Positions 43,368-52,368 of a stretch of 64,000 nucleotides of DNA are shown one piece after another. Each line of letters opens with the position of its first letter. Positions within the stretch are counted from its first letter, which is position 1. Origin of the DNA: CBDFLT01 sp965249225. Its GTDB lineage: Bacteria; Chloroflexota; Dehalococcoidia; Lucifugimonadales; G963668185. A model generated the notes under the pieces. It was given only the letters and a program-made list of their open reading frames with translations. It was not told the origin of the DNA and searched no databases. Made by a program: the position numbers and the translations under genes. The stretch covers positions 682,001 through 746,000 of the forward strand of contig CBDFLT010000009.1 in the NCBI GenBank assembly GCA_965249225.1, in the 5' to 3' direction.

Positions 43368-44279
43368 TCAAGGCATTAGCTCCCGCTTGCCGCTGATCTT
43401 GGATTTCGCCATGTCTTCGAGGAAGTTGGCGATGGCGGAGTGGTCGGCGTCCCCTTTACCGTCGTTGATCAGCGCGCCGAGCATCTGCTGAACGAGACCG
43501 GTGACGGGTAGCGGCACGCCCAGTTCCTTGCCCGTGAGGAGCGCGTTGTGCAGGTCCTTCTGGTGAAGACGAATACGGAATCCAGGCTTGAAGTTCCCCT
43601 CTATCATCATCGGTGCCTTTGCGTTCATGACCACACTGCCGGCCAAGCCGTCCTTGATGGCTTCGAATACCACAGTGGGGTCCAGCCCGGCCTTTCGTAC
43701 TAACACCAGCGCCTCCGCGAGTGCCTCGATGTTGGCCGCAACTATGATCTGGTTGGCCAGCTTGGTGGTGTTTCCGGCGCCGTAATCTCCGCAAAGCACT
43801 ATGCTTGCTCCCATGGTGCTCAGCAGGTCGTAGTGCTGGTCGAACACCTCTTTCTTACCGCCTACCATTATGGCCAGTGTGCCGTCGATAGCCTTTGGCT
43901 CCCCTCCGCTGACGGGGGCATCAAGGAAGTCGATGTCCTTTTCCTCACACGCCGCTGCGACCTTCTTCGATGTCGCGGGCGCGATGGAGCTCATGTCGAT
44001 GACCGTCGAGCCTTTGGATGCGCCCTCCAGCACTCCATCGGGCCCAAGAATGGCGGCTTCGGAGTCGCGGGAGTCCGGGACCATCGTGATCACCAGGGAC
44101 GCCCTCTGGGCCACCTCCTTCGATGACGATGCGGCCTTGGCGCCCTCTTTTACCAGCTCATCGACATTGGGTCGGCTTACGTCGTAAACCGTCACCGTGT
44201 ATCCCGCCTTCATCAGGTTTCGGACCATGGGTTTCCCCATGATACCGACTCCGATGAACCCTATGTCTTTGTTGCCCAA
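43368..44279 (-). CDS. Beta-hydroxyacid dehydrogenase (GarR/HIBADH-like)
   Basis: 303-aa NAD(P)-dependent 3-hydroxyacid dehydrogenase. The Rossmann motif is DIGFIGVGIMGKPMVRNLMKAG, the substrate-binding segment FLDAPVSGGEPKA and the catalytic Lys lies in GAGNTTKLANQIIVA. Typical reactions are tartronate semialdehyde to glycerate, or 3-hydroxyisobutyrate oxidation. A TTG start at 44279 is favoured by a perfect AAAGGAG 6 nt upstream; ATG 44300 is the in-frame alternative. Divergent from a ThDP enzyme gene, which could supply an aldehyde substrate, although that enzyme does not look like glyoxylate carboligase. Confidence 0.85.
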   Translation of the reverse strand: MGNKDIGFIGVGIMGKPMVRNLMKAGYTVTVYDVSRPNVDELVKEGAKAASSSKEVAQRASLVITMVPDSRDSEAAILGPDGVLEGASKGSTVIDMSSIAPATSKKVAAACEEKDIDFLDAPVSGGEPKAIDGTLAIMVGGKKEVFDQHYDLLSTMGASIVLCGDYGAGNTTKLANQIIVAANIEALAEALVLVRKAGLDPTVVFEAIKDGLAGSVVMNAKAPMMIEGNFKPGFRIRLHQKDLHNALLTGKELGVPLPVTGLVQQMLGALINDGKGDADHSAIANFLEDMAKSKISGKRELMP

Positions 44280-44541
44280 TTGAGTCTCCTTTCTTGCCAT
44301 GCTCTGGGGCGCACCCTGAGCCGATGCTCTAATAGTCGGAGGCCTTGCGTCGCGCGTACAGCCGCGCTGGGTGACACACCCCATGTCAGTCCGAGAGCAA
44401 TTATTAGGCAGTCGATGGCTGTGGTCAAGTCGCCTGTATTGCCCTGGCCCTCCACGTCTCCAGAGGGTCGTCGTTGACCCTCCAAATATCCTCCGGTAAC
44501 ATTGATGCCACTCTCTTACTCGATCCACGGAGCCACAGCGC

Positions 44542-46176
44542 GTGCCCAAGATGACCGGTGCCCAGGCCCTTGTGGGGCAGTTGCGTTCGGAGGGCGTAGA
44601 CACCGTCTTTACCGTTCCGGGTGTCCAGATCATGGCGGTTATCGATGCTCTGTACCCACTGAGGGACGACATACGCCTGGTCCAGGCACGCCACGAGCAG
44701 GCCACGACTTACATGGCCGACGGCTACGCGAAAGTCACCGGCAAGCCGGGCGTAGCCATGGTCGTGCCGGGGCCGGGCGTCCTCAACGCTGCGGCGGGCC
44801 TGGGCACAGCCTATGCCAGCTCCTCGCCCGTGCTGCTGATCTCCGGCCAGATTCCGACCGCCTCCCTGGGGAAGCGAAAGGGCGACCTCCACGAGATAGA
44901 GGACCAGCTCGATGTCTTCAAACCCATAACCAAGTGGAACCACCGCGCCACCAGAGTGGAGGAGGTCCCGGAGGCCGTCCATGAGGCCTTCCGTCAGCTC
45001 CAGACCGGTCGGCCGAGGCCGGTGGAGCTGGAATTCCCCTCCGATACCGTCACGTCCACGGGCGAAGCCGAGTTCATCGAGCCGGAAGAGTATCCTCGTC
45101 TGAAGGCTGACCCCTCGGAAGTCGAAAGGGCGGCCCAGATGCTGCTGGCCAGCAAAAGTCCCGCCATCATTGCGGGCGGAGGTGCGAGGATTTCCGATGC
45201 CGGCCGTGAGCTCGTTGAGCTCGCGGAGTACCTCCAAGCCCCGGTCATGACTACGCAGAACGCCAAAGGGGTGATACCGGAGGACCACCCTATGTCCATA
45301 GGGGTCAATTATGACGCTCTGGGGCCCTGCCATAGGGTGCTTCCCGAGAGCGATCTTTTGCTGGCTGTCGGCACCCGCTTACTCATCAAGAACTTCGAGA
45401 TGCCCAGTTCGTGCAAAGTGGTCCATGTCGACGTGGACCCTGACGAGCTGGGCAGAAACCATGCTACTGAGCTGGGGATTCACGCCGATGCCAGAGAGGC
45501 GCTGGGCCAACTGCTTCAGCACCTCCGCTCGGCGAGCCAGCCCAAGGACTCACGGGCAGGGCAGATCGAAGGCTACAAGAAGGCGTTCCAGGAGGAGGTG
45601 CGTCAACTGGCCTCCGAGCAGGCTGATATGAACGACACGATCCGAGCCCTGCTCGGGGACGATGGCATACTGGTCAGCGGCATTTCCAACATTGGCTACT
45701 GGGGTCACGTTTTTTACCCTGTGAAAAACCCCAGGGCCTACTTAACCTCCTCCTACTACGCTACTCTGGGTTTCGCCTTTCCCACGGCCCTGGGCGCCAA
45801 GTGGGCCCGACCCGAGAGCCATGTGGCTGCCGTGTGCGGAGACGGCGGGTTCATGTACAGCCCCCAGGAACTGTCCACGGCCGTAAAGTACGGACTCAAC
45901 GTGGTGGCGCTGGTGTTCAACGACAACGCCTACGGCGCGTCCAAGTGGGACCAGACGCACCGTTACGAGCGCCACTACTACGGCACCGATCTGCTCAACC
46001 CGGACTTCGTCAAGCTGGCCGAGTCATTCGGCGCCCTGGGCATGAGGACCAACCCCGCCGGGCTAGGCGAGACGCTTCGCGAGGCGTTGTCGGCCAACGC
46101 GCCCGTCGTTCTGGAGGTGGTGGTTCCCACCATGATGCCGCCCTTCCAGATCGTCCCACAACCTGACCCTATTTAG
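44542..46176 (+). CDS. ThDP-dependent enzyme (acetolactate-synthase-like)
   Basis: 544-aa thiamine diphosphate enzyme of the AHAS/POX group. The PYR domain has the activating glutamate (VQARHEQATTYMADGYAKVTG, near residue 55) and PGPGVLNAAAGLGTAYASSSPVLLISG. The PP domain has the ThDP/Mg motif CGDGGFMYSPQ ... VFNDNAYG. Glyoxylate carboligase replaces the activating Glu with Val, so this is not Gcl. No small regulatory subunit follows, so anabolic acetolactate synthase is not assured. GTG 44542 or ATG 44551 is the start. Substrate undetermined. Confidence 0.83.
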   Translation: MPKMTGAQALVGQLRSEGVDTVFTVPGVQIMAVIDALYPLRDDIRLVQARHEQATTYMADGYAKVTGKPGVAMVVPGPGVLNAAAGLGTAYASSSPVLLISGQIPTASLGKRKGDLHEIEDQLDVFKPITKWNHRATRVEEVPEAVHEAFRQLQTGRPRPVELEFPSDTVTSTGEAEFIEPEEYPRLKADPSEVERAAQMLLASKSPAIIAGGGARISDAGRELVELAEYLQAPVMTTQNAKGVIPEDHPMSIGVNYDALGPCHRVLPESDLLLAVGTRLLIKNFEMPSSCKVVHVDVDPDELGRNHATELGIHADAREALGQLLQHLRSASQPKDSRAGQIEGYKKAFQEEVRQLASEQADMNDTIRALLGDDGILVSGISNIGYWGHVFYPVKNPRAYLTSSYYATLGFAFPTALGAKWARPESHVAAVCGDGGFMYSPQELSTAVKYGLNVVALVFNDNAYGASKWDQTHRYERHYYGTDLLNPDFVKLAESFGALGMRTNPAGLGETLREALSANAPVVLEVVVPTMMPPFQIVPQPDPI

Positions 46177-46275
46177 AAACGTGTCTGGAACCGCTGTGAG
46201 CGGAGTGGTACGAATAAAGAACCGCTAGCGGCGGATTCCGGCTGACACAGCCTATCGCCCGCTTATCCTTTTTGC

Positions 46276-46281
46276 TATACT
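46276..46281 (+). promoter_or_regulatory. Extended -10 element upstream of dgt
   Basis: TGC-TATACT about 110 bp before the dgt start. -35 is weak. Confidence 0.4.
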
Positions 46282-46390
46282 TAGACCCCGTGTTCGGGTT
46301 CGGGTTCACGGATCGCACCATCACCCCGCAGACGAGCCCAGGAACCCTCCGAGCCCATCATCTCAGAGAGCGCTACCAGGTATACCATTC

Positions 46391-47500
46391 GTGTCTATTA
46401 GGGACAGCCTTACTGCCGATGCCGTGACCACGGGCCTTATCCGCCAGGGCCTCGAGGATAGGGAGGAGGCCCTCTCTCCCCATGCGGCCAGGAGCAAGAA
46501 CAGCCGAGGGCGGCAGGTGGCCGAGGAACCGTGTCCTCTTCGCACCGAGTTTCAACGAGACCGCGACCGGATCATCCACTGCAAGTCCTTTCGCCGCCTG
46601 AAGCACAAGACCCAGGTTTTCATCGCTCCCTCGGGCGACCATTACGTAACCCGGCTCACCCACACCCTGGAGGTGGCCCAGATAGCCCGCACGATATCGC
46701 GTGCGTTGAACCTCAACGAAGACCTCGCGGAGGCCATAGCCCTTGGCCACGATATGGGGCACACCCCCTTCGGCCACGTAGGCGAGGAGGAGTTGGATCG
46801 TCTATCGCCTGACGGGTTTCAGCACAGTCAGCAGAGCCTCAGGATCGTTGAGCAACTGGAGAAGGACGGCCGTGGCCTGAACCTGACATGGGAGGTGCGC
46901 CAGGGGATCGTTGGGCACTCCAAGCCCAGGGGTGACTTCCTGGGGCCGAATCGAGGAGATGATCTGACGCTGGAGGCCCAGGTATGCCGTGTGGCTGACG
47001 CGGTGGCGTATCTGAACCACGACCTGTCCGACGCCTTCCGCGCCGGAGTTCTGACCGAAGACCATCTTCCCCCTGATATCCTACGCGTGCTGGGAGAGCG
47101 CCACTCCCAGCGCGTCAACACGATGGTCTGCGACATAGTCGAAAGCTCCTGGGCCTGTAGAGGGGAAGACGGAAGCCTGGACGCCGAGACTCCTTATATC
47201 ACTATGAGCCCGGAGGTCCGTAGCGTGGTCAATGCGCTGCGTGAGTTCATGTTCGAAAAGGTGTATCTGGTCAATAGCGGCGGCGCGGAAAGTCAGGTCG
47301 CCCGTGAGGTGGTGCAGCTTCTGTATCACCACTTCAGTGAGAACCCAGACCAGGTCCCGAGCGAATACATCAGCCTCGGCGGCCCCCATGGTCGGGTCGT
47401 TGTGGACTATATCGCCGGAATGACCGATCGGTACTCCCTCCGTGCGGCGGAAGAAATTCAACCCGGAATCGCGCAGATATTCCGGGGCAGGTTGCTATAA
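46391..47500 (+). CDS. dgt: Deoxyguanosinetriphosphate triphosphohydrolase-like protein
   Basis: 369-aa HD-domain dNTPase releasing triphosphate from dNTPs. HD residues lie in YVTRLTHTLEVAQIARTISRAL and IALGHDMGHTPFGHVGEEEL near residues 95-140, with the upstream DRDRIIHCKSFRRLKHKTQVF motif that defines the family. Then HSQQSLRIVEQL and VADAVAYLNHDLSDAF. The start is GTG. Followed after 8 bp by dnaG and then rpoD, an arrangement common outside Proteobacteria, linking nucleotide pools with replication. Confidence 0.92.
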   Translation: MSIRDSLTADAVTTGLIRQGLEDREEALSPHAARSKNSRGRQVAEEPCPLRTEFQRDRDRIIHCKSFRRLKHKTQVFIAPSGDHYVTRLTHTLEVAQIARTISRALNLNEDLAEAIALGHDMGHTPFGHVGEEELDRLSPDGFQHSQQSLRIVEQLEKDGRGLNLTWEVRQGIVGHSKPRGDFLGPNRGDDLTLEAQVCRVADAVAYLNHDLSDAFRAGVLTEDHLPPDILRVLGERHSQRVNTMVCDIVESSWACRGEDGSLDAETPYITMSPEVRSVVNALREFMFEKVYLVNSGGAESQVAREVVQLLYHHFSENPDQVPSEYISLGGPHGRVVVDYIAGMTDRYSLRAAEEIQPGIAQIFRGRLL

Positions 47501-47501
47501 T
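47496..47501 (+). promoter_or_regulatory. Perfect extended -10 directly before dnaG
   Basis: TGC-TATAAT spanning the dgt stop, 7 nt before the dnaG ATG. It would give a leaderless dnaG message. Confidence 0.5.
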
Positions 47502-47508
47502 TGTAGAT

Positions 47509-49323
47509 ATGAGCGTCGTCCACGACATTAAGTCGCGCTTGGACATCGTCGATGCCGTGTCTGGATTTGTGTCCCTTCAGAAAGCCGGACGCAACTTCAA
47601 AGCTCGTTGCCCTTTCCACACCGAGAAGACGCCTTCCTTCATTGTCAACCCTGAGCAACAGACTTGGCGCTGTTTTGGTGCGTGCGCAACTGGAGGGGAC
47701 ATCTTCTCCTTCATCATGCGCGTAGAGGGTCTTGACTTCGGAGAAGCCCTCAAGCTCCTGGCTCAGAAGGCGGGTATCTCTCTCTCAAGGACAACCGATA
47801 GGGACCGATTCGAAGCCCTCCATGGGATCAATCAGGAGGCCTCTAGGTTCTTTCAAGACGTTCTGACGTCGCCCCAGGGGCGTCATGGGATGAGGTACCT
47901 GGAGGAGCGTGGAGTGGATGTGTCTGCCAGGTCGACGTTCGGTCTAGGGTTGAGCGGCGGAGGGCGCCACTCTCTAAAGGACCATCTGTCCTCTCTGGGT
48001 TTTGGCCTGGACCGGGCCGTGGAAGCGGGGCTCGTCCACCGGGGCGATGACGGCAGCACGCGGGACTTCTTCTGGGGACGGCTCATGTTCCCGATACACG
48101 ACCGGCAGGGGCATATTGCCGGGTTTGGGGCACGCTCCCTAGATGGCTCGGAGCCCAAGTACATTAACACGCCCAGGTCACCGATCTTCGACAAGCGGAG
48201 CATCCTTTACGGACTCCACCTGGCCGCCGGAGCCATCAAAGAGAGGGATGAAGCCATCGTGGTCGAAGGCTACATGGATGTCATAGCGGCACATCAGCAA
48301 GGTTACGCCAACGTGGTGGCCTCCATGGGTACCGCGTTGACCGACCGGCAGGTTGCCCAGCTTAAATCCATGGCTACCGACTTCGTCCTGGCCATGGACC
48401 CGGACACCGCGGGCCAGGAGGCGACGCTCCGCAGTCTGGAGTCCTCTTGGAACGCTCTTCGCCATCAGGCGGTCGGTGGTAGGCGTAGGTCTGTCGGAAC
48501 GCTCTATCAGCGAGAGGATCTGAACCTGCGGATCGCCGTCCTGCCGTCGGGAAGCGACCCCGACAGGCTGATTCGCGACGCCCCCCAGGAATGGGAGCGC
48601 TTAGTAGAGGAGGCCGTGCCGTGGGCGGAGTATTGCATACCCGCGATCGCCTCCAAGTATGATCTCAGCACCCCAAGCGGTAAGGCTCAGGCGGCTGAGG
48701 CGTTGTTTCCCATTGTTGCGTCGGCGCATAATCACTTCGAACAGGAAAACTATCTGGGGAAGCTGGCCTCGGCCCTCGGCGTCACGACCGATGCGCTGGT
48801 GGCCAGCTTCGGTGGGGCAGGAGCGCGGCGGGGCGGACGCGAGATGTGGCCCGGTGCCCGTGGTCCCGCGCTGCAGGCGGCCACTTCGCCCCTGTCCGTC
48901 AACCGGGAGAGTGCGCTCGAAGACTACACCCTCGCGCTTCTTTTAAGCATGCCGGGTCTGAGGGAGCGGGCTGACGGCTTCACTCCCGAATATTTTCGCA
49001 AAACCGAGAATAGAGAGGTATTTACCCAGTGGCTAAGGTGCACTACAATTGAGCAGTTAGAGGAGTCTATATACGAGGGGCTACACGACCACCTGACTTA
49101 TCTAACACAAAAGGAGCTGGCCCCTGCCGACCGAAAATCCATGGAAGCGGCGCTCACCCAGTGTCTCCAGCGCCTTGAAGAGCGCCATCTGCAGGAACAA
49201 CAGGAGGCCCTTCTTTCCTCAGAGGACGCCAGCGTCCCACCACCTCCTGAGCTGGAACAGCCTATAGTTAGCTTGAACTCGAGGCTTAAAGAGCTTTTTG
49301 CGCAGCGGAACCGAGGGTCGTAA
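47509..49323 (+). CDS. dnaG: DNA primase
   Basis: 604-aa primase. The N-terminal CHC2 zinc domain is ARCPFHTEKTPSFIVNPEQQ...WRCFGACATGGD (residues ~37-65). The catalytic RNA-polymerase core has SGGGRHSLKDHL and LMFPIHDRQGHIAGFGARSL, and the TOPRIM motif EAIVVEGYMDVIAAHQQGY is followed by the acidic AMDPDTAGQEATLRSL. The C-terminal helicase-binding region follows. No Shine-Dalgarno sequence precedes the ATG (TTGTAGAT); a TATAAT box is 7 nt upstream. The zinc finger has CFGAC, one residue wider than the common CxxC, which is probably tolerated. Confidence 0.95.
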   Translation: MSVVHDIKSRLDIVDAVSGFVSLQKAGRNFKARCPFHTEKTPSFIVNPEQQTWRCFGACATGGDIFSFIMRVEGLDFGEALKLLAQKAGISLSRTTDRDRFEALHGINQEASRFFQDVLTSPQGRHGMRYLEERGVDVSARSTFGLGLSGGGRHSLKDHLSSLGFGLDRAVEAGLVHRGDDGSTRDFFWGRLMFPIHDRQGHIAGFGARSLDGSEPKYINTPRSPIFDKRSILYGLHLAAGAIKERDEAIVVEGYMDVIAAHQQGYANVVASMGTALTDRQVAQLKSMATDFVLAMDPDTAGQEATLRSLESSWNALRHQAVGGRRRSVGTLYQREDLNLRIAVLPSGSDPDRLIRDAPQEWERLVEEAVPWAEYCIPAIASKYDLSTPSGKAQAAEALFPIVASAHNHFEQENYLGKLASALGVTTDALVASFGGAGARRGGREMWPGARGPALQAATSPLSVNRESALEDYTLALLLSMPGLRERADGFTPEYFRKTENREVFTQWLRCTTIEQLEESIYEGLHDHLTYLTQKELAPADRKSMEAALTQCLQRLEERHLQEQQEALLSSEDASVPPPPELEQPIVSLNSRLKELFAQRNRGS

Positions 49324-49355
49324 GATTAAAACCCTTGGGATGGGGTTGAAACCAT

Positions 49356-50879
49356 ATGGGTAGAAGATCCGAAAGCGAAGATACACACGATTTGATTCGA
49401 GGACTCGTGGAGCGGGCCACCTCTCCTCGGGAATTCATAGACCTGGGCGCAGACTCGAGAGCCGACGGAAGTATCGTCGCGGCGGAGGATGGAATCTCCT
49501 CGCCCGCTCGGCCCGGTCGACGCCCCGGTGGAGTCACCTCTGGCGGCGCTAAGACACGAGGCTCTGAGGCGGCGTGGGAGGAGGGTATGGACGCCGTCGA
49601 GATGATCGATGATCCAGTTCGGATGTACCTCCGCGAAATCGGTCGGGTCAGTCTGCTCAACGCCAAGGCCGAGAGAGTCCTCGCCCGCCAGATCGAGGCC
49701 TACAAGCACGTGACCCTTATCGAGGCCGAGCTCACGGGTCTCGACGGTCGGACTCCAAGGGCGTGGCAGTGCATTGCTGATGTGCAGCGGCGCATTTGCG
49801 ACTCCGAATCTGTGATCAACGCCATCTGCAACTATGCTGGACACAAGGCTCAACCGACCATTGATGACCTCATGTCGCTTCCACAGCTTCGCGACGTCCT
49901 CGACGGAGAGCTTCCCGAGGAGATGCTTATGTTCCTGGGGGATACGCTGAATAAGGACCCCCAGGAGGCTAAGATGGACGTGCAGGCACTTTCGCTTAAC
50001 ACTCGCGTGCTTCCCAAGGAGGTCCTGGAGCTGGCGGATGCATCCTGTGACCTGGACGGGCTGAGGAAGCACATAGATGATCTGACGTTCACCAGAAAGC
50101 TGGAGGATTACGAGCTCGTATTCAACTCGTACTTGGCGCAGACTCGCAACGACGGTATCCGGGCCCAGCGGTACCTGGCCGAGGCGAACCTTCGTCTGGT
50201 CGTGAGCGTGGCCAAGAAGTACATAGGTCGGGGAATGTCGCTGCTGGATCTGATCCAGGAGGGGAACATCGGATTGATCCGCGCGGTGGAGAAATTCGAC
50301 TACCGCAAGGGATACAAGTTCAGCACCTACGCCACTTGGTGGATACGTCAGGCGATCACCCGCGCGATAGCAGATCAGGCCCGCACCATCCGCATCCCGG
50401 TTCACATGGTGGAGACCATCAACAAGCTTCTGCGCGTCAGCCGTCGTCTGGTGCAGGAGTACGGCCGGGAGCCGACGAGCGAGGAAATCGGCGAGGACAT
50501 GGAGATGCCGTCGGACAAGGTGCGTGAAATCCTTAAGATCTCTCAGGAGCCCGTCTCTTTGGAAACGCCTATTGGCGAAGAAGAGGACAGCCACCTGGGG
50601 GATTTCATCGAGGACCGTAGTACGCTGGCCCCATCCGAAGCCGCTTCTTACCAACTGCTTCGAGAGCAGGTCGACGATATCCTTTTCACACTCAGCGATC
50701 GCGAAGCGAGAGTCCTCCAGTTGCGGTTCGGACTTGAGGACGGTCGGGCCCGTACCTTGGAGGAAGTGGGCCGCGACTTCGGCGTTACCCGAGAGCGAAT
50801 ACGTCAGATAGAGGCTAAGGCGCTCCGAAAGCTGCGCCATCCCAGCCGTTCCAAGAAGCTGCGCGACTTCCTCGAATAG
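49356..50879 (+). CDS. rpoD: Primary sigma factor (RpoD/SigA)
   Basis: 507-aa sigma-70. A disordered, acidic N terminus is followed by region 1.2 (DPVRMYLREIGRVSLLNAKA), then region 2 (ANLRLVVSVAKKYIGRGMSL...YKFSTYATWWIRQAITRAI), which reads the -10 box. Region 3 is RIPVHMVETINKLL and region 4.2 is TLEEVGRDFGVTRERIRQIE, which reads the -35 box. This matches the TTGACA/TATAAT-like promoters seen in the window. A spacer insert between 1.2 and 2.1 (residues ~130-260) is present, as in many primary sigmas. Last gene of dgt-dnaG-rpoD. Confidence 0.95.
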   Translation: MGRRSESEDTHDLIRGLVERATSPREFIDLGADSRADGSIVAAEDGISSPARPGRRPGGVTSGGAKTRGSEAAWEEGMDAVEMIDDPVRMYLREIGRVSLLNAKAERVLARQIEAYKHVTLIEAELTGLDGRTPRAWQCIADVQRRICDSESVINAICNYAGHKAQPTIDDLMSLPQLRDVLDGELPEEMLMFLGDTLNKDPQEAKMDVQALSLNTRVLPKEVLELADASCDLDGLRKHIDDLTFTRKLEDYELVFNSYLAQTRNDGIRAQRYLAEANLRLVVSVAKKYIGRGMSLLDLIQEGNIGLIRAVEKFDYRKGYKFSTYATWWIRQAITRAIADQARTIRIPVHMVETINKLLRVSRRLVQEYGREPTSEEIGEDMEMPSDKVREILKISQEPVSLETPIGEEEDSHLGDFIEDRSTLAPSEAASYQLLREQVDDILFTLSDREARVLQLRFGLEDGRARTLEEVGRDFGVTRERIRQIEAKALRKLRHPSRSKKLRDFLE

Positions 50880-50924
50880 ACGTTTGGCCCGCCGCCTCCG
50901 TCTCAGAACTCCCCTAAGACGACC

Positions 50925-50943
50925 GTCTGGGATCAACCCAGAC
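50925..50943 (+). terminator. Hairpin after rpoD
   Basis: GTCTGGG / CCCAGAC, a 7-bp perfect stem with a 5-nt loop, followed by a pyrimidine-rich CCTCCTTCCTCC stretch. Confidence 0.5.
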
Positions 50944-51031
50944 CCTCCTTCCTCCTCTCCCGCTTTTGTAGGAATGCCCAAGGACCATTAACAGGGACGC
51001 CTCTTTGTGGTTGGTGGTTCGGACGGGCTGC

Positions 51032-51037
51032 TATAAT
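51032..51037 (+). promoter_or_regulatory. Extended -10 for proBA
   Basis: TGC-TATAAT, perfect hexamer, about 44 bp before proB; a weak TTGGTG lies at 15-bp spacing. Confidence 0.55.
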
Positions 51038-51080
51038 TGAGGCTGACTCAGCCAAACGCAGCCATGGGGTAGATACCGCC

Positions 51081-52289
51081 ATGTCGCCACGGAGAGGGAA
51101 TCCCGTCTCCCCGCCAAAGTCATCCCATCAACACAGTCCTCGGGCCTATCGAAAGGTAGTGCTGAAGCTGGGGACGGGTCTGTTAACCCACGGCGGCAAC
51201 AGCCTGAGCCACGAGGTGATGGAGTCCCTCGTCGGCCAGATAGCCCAGCTTCACGATGAGGGGACTAGCGTGCTACTCGTATCGTCGGGAGCGGTAGCGG
51301 CCGGCCGCCACCTAATCGGGGATACCGATGGCTCGGGCAATGTAGTCGATAGGCAAGCGCTGGCGGCGGTGGGCCAGGTCGCTCTCATGCATCTCTACTC
51401 GGAGCTGTTCAGCCGCCGAGAAAGCCCTATCCGGGTAGCCCAGGCCCTGCTCACACGAAGGGATATCGTTGGGAGCCGGTTGACCTACCTCAACGCCCGG
51501 AACACGCTCATGGCGCTCCTGGACAGGAAGGTAATCCCCATCATCAACGAGAACGATGTCGTGGCCGTGGATGAGTTGGTCGGCCCGGTGTTCGGCGATA
51601 ACGATACCCTCTCAGCCCTTGTGGCCAACCTGGTGGACGCCGACCTGCTGGCTCTTCTGGGCGAGGTCAAGGGTCTGTACCACAAGGACCCCAACGTCCA
51701 TCCCGAAGAGGCTGAACTGGTGTCGGTGGTTGATGACCTTGAGCTGGCGCTCGAAAAGATGGCGGGTCCTTCCGGAGACCACAAAGGACGAGGGGGGATG
51801 GTGACCAAGCTGGAGGCGGCCAGACTCCCCACAACCTTAGGTACCGATGTGGTGATATCCAGCGGCCTCATCGAGAACGTCTTAATACGGTTGGCCGCCG
51901 GGGATTTCGGCGAGGGGCGCGACAGGATCTGTACCCTCATCCCGACCTCTGGCACCAAGATCGAGAGTCGCAAGCGCTGGATGGCGGCCGGCCGGTCTGC
52001 CACCGGAAGCATAGTCGTGGACGAGGGGGCGGCGAGTGCTCTTCTACGCCACCACCGTAGTTTGCTCCCCGCCGGCGTGGTCAAGGTGGTTGGCGCCTTC
52101 GACCGCGGTGACATCGTGCCAATATTTGACTCGAAACGCGAGATCGGCTGTGGGTTTACCAACTACAGCTCCCATGAGGTGGACAAGATCAAAGACGTTC
52201 ACTCGGACCAGATACAGAGCATTCTGGGTTATTATTACGGGGAAGAGGTCGTTCATAGGAACAATATGATGGTGTTCGGGGCAAGTTGA
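51081..52289 (+). CDS. proB: Glutamate 5-kinase
   Basis: 402 aa. First step of proline synthesis. The amino-acid kinase domain has VVLKLGTGLLTHGGNSL, LLVSSGAVAAGRHLIGD, PIINENDVVAVDELVGPVFGDNDTLSALVANLVDADLLALL and KGRGGMVTKLEAA. The C-terminal PUA domain has GSIVVDEGAASALL and GDIVPIFDSKREIGCGFTNYSS. proA follows after 79 bp. N-terminal extension of about 25 residues before the kinase core. Confidence 0.95.
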   Translation: MSPRRGNPVSPPKSSHQHSPRAYRKVVLKLGTGLLTHGGNSLSHEVMESLVGQIAQLHDEGTSVLLVSSGAVAAGRHLIGDTDGSGNVVDRQALAAVGQVALMHLYSELFSRRESPIRVAQALLTRRDIVGSRLTYLNARNTLMALLDRKVIPIINENDVVAVDELVGPVFGDNDTLSALVANLVDADLLALLGEVKGLYHKDPNVHPEEAELVSVVDDLELALEKMAGPSGDHKGRGGMVTKLEAARLPTTLGTDVVISSGLIENVLIRLAAGDFGEGRDRICTLIPTSGTKIESRKRWMAAGRSATGSIVVDEGAASALLRHHRSLLPAGVVKVVGAFDRGDIVPIFDSKREIGCGFTNYSSHEVDKIKDVHSDQIQSILGYYYGEEVVHRNNMMVFGAS

Positions 52290-52368
52290 TGCCCCGTGCT
52301 TGGCAAACAGTTCGGAACCAGAAGCGGTTTCAAAAACCCCACACCGGGCGGTATAAGGGGATTTCAAA

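Noticed and set aside
44542..46176. Glyoxylate carboligase, suggested by the neighbouring GarR-like gene
   Set aside because: The activating Glu is present (ARHEQATTYMAD), whereas Gcl has Val there.
49326..50981. 551-codon minus-strand frame opposite rpoD
   Set aside because: Antisense shadow of the well-supported sigma factor gene.
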